Below, in pieces: positions 56,107 to 64,000 of a stretch of 64,000 nt of DNA. This stretch comes from Cunninghamia lanceolata (taxonomy: Eukaryota > Streptophyta > Pinopsida > Cupressales > Cupressaceae). Each line of letters begins with the position of its first letter. The stretch's first letter is position 1. Location: the NCBI GenBank assembly GCA_027924645.1, contig BSBN01000355.1, positions 1,375,001 through 1,439,000 of the forward strand. The letters are read 5' to 3'. The translations under genes were made by a program, and so were the position numbers. The notes below the pieces were generated by a model. It was not told where the DNA came from. It did no database searches and saw only the letters and a list, made by a program, of their open reading frames with translations.

Positions 56107-57316
56107 TGTTGCAAGTATGTGCTTACCGATGTTGTCATTGATGTCAACATATTTGTGTTATCATTGGTGTCAACTGTGCTCTTGTTTTGATGATTACTTG
56201 TGTTAAGTTAGTTGCTTTGTATTACCTTATATAAGTGTTGAAGATGATGAGGAAGTTTTCCTGATATTGAGTTTCCAAGTACTTTTGAGAAAATTTGCTC
56301 TCCAAGTGGAAATAGTGTGTTGCAGAGTATCCTGGCCTACAAGATAACTATCAGTATTTTTCTCTTCATATCCTGCAGATCGAATATTTTTGTCTGTGGT
56401 TTGGAAGTTAAGTTAAGGGATGTCTGTAGTTGCTATGTTTCAAGTTTGAGCCTCCGGTGTGAAGATTTGAGCGAGTTCTGTTCACCAGAGTAAAAACTAT
56501 TTTCTGTATACTTAATGGTGATAGGGACAATGTATTTTGCTCTGCATTTCTCCGCATTTAAGTTTTTCAGTTTGTGGTTCTAGAATTAAGTTTGTAATGA
56601 TATTATGTGCCTTCAGTTAAAATGGTTTGTGATTTGGTGCTCCGCAAGCGATCTTTCCTTTATGACAGTGGCCGACAATAATGTTTAAATGCTCCATTTG
56701 AAGAATCTTCTAGATAGAATGTTTGGGGGTTTTGCAGAAGTTCTTCGTGATTGTAACATGCTTGTGGATATCTCTAGATCATGTTCCTTCCTTTTGATTG
56801 GTCCGCAAAGTGTAATCTGGATCATGCATGAAGTGTGTTCCTAAAGGTCTTAGTGTTAACACCAGTTTTGGCCAACTTGGTTGTTTTCACTACTTGCGAT
56901 TATGATTTAGAGTTTGTGATAGCGTGTTGTTGCGTGGAAGATTGCATTTGAGTCCCAGCTAAGGCTTGGTGTGGTCCGCATTCATTCTTCTCCTTCACAA
57001 ATTTAATTAGGTCCATACCTATTCTAATGTATGTGTGTATGCCGACCTTGGAGATTGTTCCAATGGTTGATGATGGTAATGCCGACCTTGATGCTCATTC
57101 GAAGGTTGATGAATTGTATAAATACATGTAATGAAGTCGTGAATAGTTGTCAAGGATGTGAAGATGAGTAGATAAGGTGTGAAGTGTAAAAGCAGAGCAG
57201 AGGAGATACATTGCACTTAAATGGGACTGAACTTATACATAATGTAGATGCTACTATCTCAATTCACCAAATTTTGGCAGTAAGCCTCTTTCTTTGGCAG
57301 TGAGCCTTTCATTTTC
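56107..57316 (+). repeat. 3' LTR of the Copia element, truncated
   Basis: Starts TGTTGCAAGTATGTGC and aligns with 47897 to about 49098, then ends in a short local duplication of TTTGGCAGTxAGCCTC. The last ~250 bp present in the 5' LTR are missing. Confidence 0.85.
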
Positions 57317-57864
57317 TACAAGAAGTCAAAATTTTCTTACCCAACTCCTTTTTTACTTTTCTATAGATAATTTCAGCAAATTGTGATTATGATAATTTTT
57401 AAATTCTTGATATATGCTACTCATTAGAACTTTTTTTTTGTGCTTGTAGATTCTTGATATGGAGCACTCATTACAAGGAGAGTACACATGATTCACATCT
57501 ATGTCTATACACTTTGAGTAGATCTATATTCTTTGAGTTTGAAAAATATTTAATTTTTATATTCACTACTTAATTTTACTTAGACATGCATACTCATAGT
57601 AGTTCACATGCAAGGAAAAGTGGGGAGAAATCTAATGTTAAAATTCACATACCCATGCCCTTCTCCCTTATGTTTTGGATCCATGGTAAATAAGTTGCCC
57701 TTTCTGCGTCAACTAGTGTGCATGATTGTGTATTTCACATTGAAGTTAGACAATAACATTATCCTATTTAACCCTCATCATCAATCATTCCTAAAAATTG
57801 ATCTCAATCCCTATATCTCCATTCACTACCACAGTTTCAGAGTTTGGAATCAATGTACCAATCT
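57317..57864. other. No gene seen
   Basis: AT-rich unique sequence. An 87-codon open frame at 57608-57871 has no recognisable motif. Confidence 0.4.
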
Positions 57865-58275
57865 ATTGTAGGTTCAATCTACCAACACTAGAGAAATTTA
57901 TTCAATTGTAATTTTAAAAAGAAAACCAAAAGGTGTTTAATTTATAGTTAAATGAAACACATAAAAGTTGATTATAAAAGATATTTCACTATTCCATATT
58001 CTCTATTGTAGGTTCAATGTACCAACACTAAAGAAATTGATTAAAATGCTAGAAAGAAAATCAAAAGGTGTTTAATTTATAATTAAATGTAGCACATAAA
58101 GGTTGATTATAAAAGAGATTTCATTGTTCCATCTTCTCTATTGTAGGTTCAATGTACCAACATTAGAAAAATTTATTCGATTGTAATGCTAGAAAGAAAA
58201 CCCAAAGATGCTTAATTTATAGTTAAATGGAGCACATAAAGTTAATTATAAAAGAGGTTTTATTATTTTCTATTA
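57865..58275. repeat. Tandem repeat, ~137-bp unit, three copies
   Basis: Units begin ATTGTAGGTTCAAT at 57865, 58005 and 58140, each with CCAACA, TAGAAAGAAAA-like and GATTATAAAAGA segments. The last unit is shortened. Confidence 0.85.
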
Positions 58276-58984
58276 AAAAATAAAAATAATCGTGATCCTC
58301 CAATAAGTAAATGATTTTAATATCATCCACAAGACCAAAAAATCTATGAAACCAAGAACAACATATAAAAAAAAATACACACAAACCCAACACTAAACAC
58401 AAGGGCCCCTAAGTCCTTTTTGATATCATTCTTATCCCATAGGATATTTAGCATTCACGACAAATAAAGCACTAAATGGACGGTGAAAAAGGCATTTTAT
58501 GTTTGAATCTACAGCCCATGTAGATTTAAAACATCGCATTCTATTGTCCATTGTTGACTGTTGTAGCAAGACAAACAGTACGTAATCATTATTATAATTG
58601 GAGTGTCTTTGCTAGACGGACGGCTCAGCAGTAAGACGCCCATAAATTTTGCCCATAAGTTAGTTTGATTAATATTTTACTGGTTTTGTAAAAATTATCT
58701 TATGTTGGACTTTTTGTTCGTATATATTGTTATGAATCTTGAAAAGGTAATAATTAATATTTACGGTGTATTGTAATAAGGTATTATGCTATTATATTAT
58801 TCTAGTGTTAAAATGATTAAAAATAACTAGCATATTTATATTTAAAAAAATATATTAGTACGCTGAGAGATATCTTCCAATTTGTTGGCATTTATAAATT
58901 ATTTGTAGTTAGAATATTTGATATGCTCACATGACTTAATTTAAAGAGACTATGCTGCAAGACTTTTCATATTCTTCAAACGTA

Positions 58985-59225
58985 ATAAAGATTTCATTCC
59001 ATAACTGCCCAAGTTTTCCTATTTTTCTATTCATTTGGCTTCCACGAATTTATTTATTTTTTGTTTAACGTGATAAAGATTTCACTCCATAACTGTCCAA
59101 GTTTTTCTATTTTTCTATCCATTTGGCTTCCACGAATTTTTTTTTTTTGTTTAACGTGATAAAGATTTCACTCCATAACTGTCCAAGTTTTTCTATTTTT
59201 CTATCCATTTGGCTTCCACAAATTT
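58985..59225. repeat. Tandem repeat, ~87-bp unit, three copies
   Basis: AACGTxATAAAGATTTCA ... CCATAACTGxCCAAG ... TTTGGCTTCCACxAATTT repeats. The second and third units are nearly identical. Confidence 0.85.
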
Positions 59226-59699
59226 ATTTATTTACACATTTTATGAATTTTGTTTACATGGAATTTGAATCTTAATTGTTTATGAGAATCTGAATCTTTC
59301 AGCCCTTGCTGTGAGTGTAGAACGCCTCTGGGCGTAATTAAAAAAAACCTTTTCTAAACCTTTGTCTCATGTCTTGGTCTATTCATGATCATTAAAGTTT
59401 GAATATATGCATGTCATTTTTTAAAGACGTAAATGTGTATTCAAATATTATATACTTTTAATATGATTTGACTATGTATGAAAATGTCTCTATAAATTAC
59501 TTATTTTTATGGGTTTTTTAAACTTTATTTTTTAGCACACAAAATAGTACCATAGAATTATGTAAATGAAATGCACCATGCATAATCAAATAATTTCAAT
59601 TAAAATATTCACTCACAAATTGTATCTTGTAATGCACTAAAACATTCTACAAAATTAATTTTATTCAATGGTGATACCTTCTCTCGATACATGCATTTT

Positions 59700-60506
59700 T
59701 TTGTTCCATTATATGTGGACATGTGCCATGGTGTGAACACCACATGTAGCAACATGGGGACATGGAAAAAAAATAACTAACGTTAAAGTAATGAAGGGTT
59801 TAGTTAAAGATTATGTGAATATTCTTTTTATGAGACATGTAATATGAAGAGGTAAATGGACATTAATTGCTTGTGTTAATTTTGACCCATCCGTTTGGAG
59901 ATTTATTAATTCTTATCCATTTTAATTTTAATAACAATTTTATGGTTATGATATATAGACATACTCCTACAAGTTGACTCAGTTAATTTCTCTATTAGAT
60001 TGTGCATGCATGTAGTTTTTGGAGGTTATAAAGTTGGAGTACAATGGCCTCACACAAGAAGTGTTGTTGTTATATATATATATATAGAAGAGCCCATTAT
60101 AGAGTGGTATCAATTGTAATTACAAATATATATTTTGCAGTCACAGGCTCACAGCCTAACACATAAGTACTAAAATCAATACAATTAAATAGAGCTTGGA
60201 AAATTTATCTCAAAAGTGAAAATATATAAAAACAATGGCCTATTCTAAGCCTAATTTGGCCTAATGACAATTGTAGGATCCATAGTGGTCCATTAGTGCC
60301 TACAATTGCCTACACTTGGCTAGTAGCATTCACATAGTTGCTGTTGATGCTGGGAAGAATCCAAAGAGGTGGCTTGTTCAAATTGACAAGAGCATATGTC
60401 ACTATTTAATCAAAGTTGTGAACAACTAGCAATGTCTTATTCATTCTCGAGCCTTACTCGATGTTACCTTTGGTAGATCTACATCTAGTCTAGCCTAGTG
60501 CCTATG
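59700..60506 (-). repeat. ~930-bp repeat unit, inverted distant copy
   Basis: Reverse complement of the 16150-18021 family (CATGTGCCATGGTGTGAAC at its left end, GTAGATCTACATCT-like sequence at its right). The forward strand keeps the core stretch: HIVAVDAGKNPKRWLVQ, IDKSICHYLIKVVNN (60330-60428). Confidence 0.8.
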
Positions 60507-60563
60507 TAACAACCCAATTTGAATATAATAGTAATCTTTGAAAAATAATTGACAATTCACTAT

Positions 60564-61644
60564 GGGTAAAAGTACAAACTTGTGTCACACTTTGAGTCAT
60601 CTAAATAATTTCGCACGAGTAGAATTCGGCCTTGTTACATTCGACCAAATCCACATCGCGCTTGTTTGGCGCTGACGTGGCCCGAAAATTTAAGAACGTT
60701 TCGATCGAGTAGGTTTCAGCCGAATCCATGAATATTAAAAGCAAAAAAAAATAGTGGGCGCAGGTATTTTTTCTATTTGAAAATTTGAAAAAAAAAGCAC
60801 TCATATAGTTTCGGCTGAAACCCATTCTACCTAATCTATCTAGGTGGAATCCTACTTGGCGGCGAAGTCACCATTTTCTCAAATTTAATGAAACTTCCAA
60901 CTTCTGCTAAATATTTCTGCAATCAAAATTATTTAAAAAAAAAGAAAGAAAAATACCCTTTTGTAGAATTTGCAATGCTAAATCCGAATATATATATATG
61001 ATTGTATTTTGAGTAATTTTAGGATATAAATATTTGAAAATAATGCAAGTAGGTTGTTCAAGTTCAAAAAGAGGTTGACTTGAAATTAAAAAAAAAAGTA
61101 AAAAATAATTAAAAAAAAAATGGGAAAATATATGATGCCCTAGAGGAGAGAATCCTCTTCAAAAGGGTATAATTTGTTTTTTGAAAATGAAAAAAAAATT
61201 AAACAATAGTTGACGTCAATAAAAAACTATCAAATTCGGGTAAGTTTGACTTTAAAATGTTATTACCAGAAAAATATAGACCAAAATTTTGATTTTCTTT
61301 TTCCATGCCCTAGATATTGAAGTTACCTATTTAGGAAAAAAAATATCAAGAGAAAATACAATTTTTTTCTATTTGTTTATTGACGTCAACTAAATGTCAC
61401 TTTTTCTTCAAATTTTCAGCATTACAAAATCTGCTCTTAAATTGATAAAAAAAATATCAAATTTTTTTAAAAAAAATCTAAAAAATTACAAGAACAAACT
61501 TCAACAAGGTATCTACATTTTCTTTGTTTACATCATTTTGAAATTCAAAACATAAAGACCACTTTTATGTGGTCGAAGTTGAGATTTTTTTTTTATGTTG
61601 GTCTATTCCTTTATAAAGTGTGACATAGGTTTGTACTTTTACCC
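60564..61644. mobile_element. 1.1-kb terminal-inverted-repeat element, unclassified
   Basis: Left end GGGTAAAAGTACAAAC continuing TTGTGTCACACTTT (60564-60593) matches the reverse complement of the right end (61615-61644) at about 28 of 30 bases. The interior is AT-rich with many A and T runs and no transposase. No clear target duplication was found, so the superfamily is open. Confidence 0.65.
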
Positions 61645-63157
61645 GACAGGAACATTGATTAAAACAGCACAACATTGTCAAAAAATACAAGTGATATACA
61701 AGCATGCTATTCAGATGAAATATGTTTTGTGAATCCATAAAGGTTTAAGTGATTAAAAATCGCATTATAGACCTCTATACTACCCGAGATAGATGCATTG
61801 GATACGTTCTACGTGGTTGAGTAATATAACTTTAGGAAGAAGTTACAAATACTCAAGGGAGATTCAAACCAATAAATTATGACATAAAGAATGATTTATA
61901 TCAATATATTTTGTTTATACTTTGAGCATGAAAATATGGTTCGACTAGACATTGAGTAGTTGACGAGTGTCAAAATTGTGAGGATGCAAAGAGGGGCTCA
62001 ATGCATGCTTTTTAACTCATCCATGCTCTTATCTTGTAGATATCTAGTTGACCTTTAGTAGAAGGTATACTAGTAATGCCAATTAGACAGGAATTGAGTA
62101 ACACTTACTAAGTATCTTGTTTTAACTTTAATCTAAAAAGATAATAAAAGAATGTTGTCTCCAAGTTGAGAAAGAGGTGTGAACAATCGACTCATTTATT
62201 ATGAAATTGTGGCCAAAGTAATGAAAAATCATTATGTGCATTGTCAGTTCACCATTTCCTTGTTTGCATGAGCAATCAAATTGGTTGTACATAGCAAGAC
62301 CAGTAGACTAAAAGCTGTATAACCGATTGTTTTTGCTAAGACATAACACTAGTTCTCAGATGGCATGGTGAATTAGGTTGATTCTCACTATCTATACCCT
62401 CATGAAGGGTAGGGCCACTTCTAGTAGGAAGGTGAGCAGGGGACCATCAGTCTATGGTTGGAGGAAAAGCACCCAACTGATGCTCTCCCTCCTGCAGTTG
62501 AATTGCTGAAGACTTGTGATACAAAAGACATTACTTCATTTATTCATGTAATTGTATAAAGTTGTAAGTCGCAAGTAATGTGACCTTTAGATATTGTACT
62601 AAACAATTATTATGTAATCATAAATGTACTTGCTTTACTTCTTATGATCAAACAAAAAAATATCTAAGAGGGTTATCGGCCTTATATAGAGCTATCAACC
62701 TTTTATAGGTGACATGTGTAAATATACATATCCATTATAGGCCTTTTACAGGATCTTGCAATGAATAAATATATAAATATATTGGTCTCATGCAATGAAT
62801 ACGTATATAAATTTATATCGACCTTCCCAAGACACAAGAATGAGTTTATTCTCATCAGCCTTCACAAGGCACAAGAATGAATGCAAGATTGACAACATGC
62901 TACAGGCACAAGAGTAAATTCATGTATAGTGGCCTTCTGTAGACATTAAGACTGTTTACAAACCTATCAACCTTATACAAAAGCTTGAGTCATACAAGGC
63001 TCTTGGCATTTTATCGCTATTCAAATGTAATATTTCTTATCATAACAAATAATGTAAGAAAAGGTACTAGGCTAGATTGACCATATACAAGCACTAGAAA
63101 GAATGCATTGAATACACAACATATTTCAATTTGGTGATGGTGTCATTTCTCATACAA

Positions 63158-63158
<1 letters not shown>
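61645..63158. other. No clear gene; one weak coding-like stretch
   Basis: Around 62440-62550 one forward frame reads EEKHPTDALPPAVELLKTCD after a possible AG acceptor (GTGAGCAG), but I do not recognise it. 62680-62960 has loose repetition of GGCxCAAGAATGA and CCTT motifs. Confidence 0.3.
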
Positions 63159-63159
<1 letters not shown>

Positions 63160-63192
<33 letters not shown>

Positions 63193-63211
63193 CACACACA
63201 CACACACACTT
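63160..63211. repeat. Microsatellite (TA)n-(CA)n
   Basis: A run of TA dinucleotides (63161-63189) is followed by CA dinucleotides (63191-63209). The 90-codon reverse frame over it (63415-63143) includes the translated repeat and is not a gene. Confidence 0.95.
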
Positions 63212-64000
63212 CAACAATGTTTTGAACACAAAACTAATGCAAACAGTTCGATGCCTAAAGAAATGCTTCTCACTATACAAGAATACATATTGAGCTAGGC
63301 GGCCTTCTATTACAGCTACTACATTATAAATCATAACTAAACCAACTAGTTTATGAATATTTTGATGCCACAGTAAGGACAAGGATTTACAGTTTGAAAT
63401 TAACCAAATACTCATACCTCCATCATCAAAGTCTTTTATCTCAGGAGTAATTGAAATGCTAAGTCTACAATCTCACAAGGATATCCTCCTTCACTGCTAG
63501 CTCCTCTCTAACTACTAAAGTTGAAAAATATAAATGAAATGAACCAGTTTGTGGTCCCTTGAGCAAGAATGAGTGTGTGTGTACATGCTAGATAGAGTGG
63601 CTTACTTTAGCATGTAAACTTATCTCCTTCCAACCGCTCGTGGCCTCTCTTCTTGCTTGCATTAAATTGGGCAATATGGAGTTGCTGCTCCTCCTCCACT
63701 CCTAGATTCTAGGATGTCTTGATGGAGGTAAAACCACTTTAAAACTTGTTAAAATTTATCCTTTAAAGACTCTTTAAAAATTTTATCCTTTGTTATTGAC
63801 CAGGACATGGTAATCAATCTATGTCTATGTTTTAAAACAATAGTTCACATAATCATATATGTCGATAATACATTTTAAATGTTTAAATATATATTCGATG
63901 GGCAAAGTATCAATGATGGTGTCCCATAAAATTGACTTACACAACTTAGATTTTACGACTAGGAATAGACTTGACAGGTCGACTACTCAAGTCGACTATG
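63212..64000. other. No gene seen
   Basis: Unique AT-rich sequence to the window edge without convincing frames, splice patterns or repeats. Confidence 0.4.

Larger units (their letters stand above)
47897..57316 (+). mobile_element. Copia LTR retrotransposon, internally deleted, with two nested insertions
   Basis: 5' LTR 47897-49352, primer site 49358-49368, gag from 49415, protease start at 50467, then a nested element (50562-53926), the pre-integrase segment (53932-54232), a solo LTR (54233-55557), a 3' leader and polypurine tract, and a 3' LTR from 56107. Integrase core, RT and RNase H are absent. The 3' LTR lacks its last ~250 bp. It sits in the ORF1 side of the LINE at 42615-47896. Confidence 0.9.

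Noticed and set aside
60558..61644. CACTA transposon
   Set aside because: CACTA precedes only the left end; the right end lacks it and there is no matching 3-bp duplication.
63143..63415. 90-codon reverse frame
   Set aside because: A third of it is the translated TA/CA microsatellite.
1..64000. CRISPR arrays, bacterial promoters, ribosome binding sites
   Set aside because: The window is plant nuclear DNA; the tandem repeats seen have no spacer structure.

Overview
The window is plant nuclear DNA from a large, repeat-rich genome. The evidence is layered Copia, Ty3/Gypsy chromovirus and plant L1-type LINE remnants, intron-containing plant gene fragments, and PLS-class PPR repeats of the style common in gymnosperms and early land plants. 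A conifer or another gymnosperm is my best inference, not a proof. I find no intact host gene: everything protein-like is a decayed transposon or a broken host-gene fragment, so no operon, promoter or working pathway can be claimed.

Layout, left to right. 1-1486: 5' end of a reverse-strand Copia element (gag, primer site, LTR). 1725-3490: three reverse-strand exons of a decayed Raf-like protein kinase. 3584-9180: a complete but dead Ty3/Gypsy chromovirus with LTRs, chromodomain and TAGTG target duplication, inserted about 90 bp upstream of the first recognisable kinase exon. 9629-20734 and 31938-40679: two direct copies of one ancestral segment, separated by about 11 kb, each carrying the same PPR remnant and the same pair of ~930-bp repeats but different later insertions. 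Copy 1 alone has a 3.2-kb TTAGT-flanked block (11214-14452) with a PPR tandem array joined to exons of CTP synthase. Copy 2 alone has a WD40 gene fragment (36217-37124) and a perfect 114-bp foldback insertion (32069-32182).

Between the copies lie a 2.6-kb solo LTR (20869-23448), a Copia RNase H/LTR fragment (23790-24568), a 5'-truncated LINE (26956-29033), and a 1.5-kb inverted-repeat element (29831-31332). The arms of the last carry a motif like the minimal hammerhead ribozymes of Penelope-like retroelements. To the right are a reverse-strand LINE (about 42615-47896) and a Copia element (47897 to about 57316). That Copia contains a non-coding LTR element with TA...TA termini (50562-53926) and a solo LTR (54233-55557). 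The last 7 kb holds tandem repeats, an inverted-orientation copy of the ~930-bp repeat, a TIR element (60564-61644) and a TA/CA microsatellite.

The most interesting signals are (i) the chimeric PPR/CTP-synthase block, (ii) the hammerhead-bearing inverted-repeat element and a tiny foldback that share a ~28-nt leader, leader-then-arm architecture and 11-12-bp target duplications, and (iii) the ~930-bp repeat family whose copies keep a translatable ~35-codon core on one strand.
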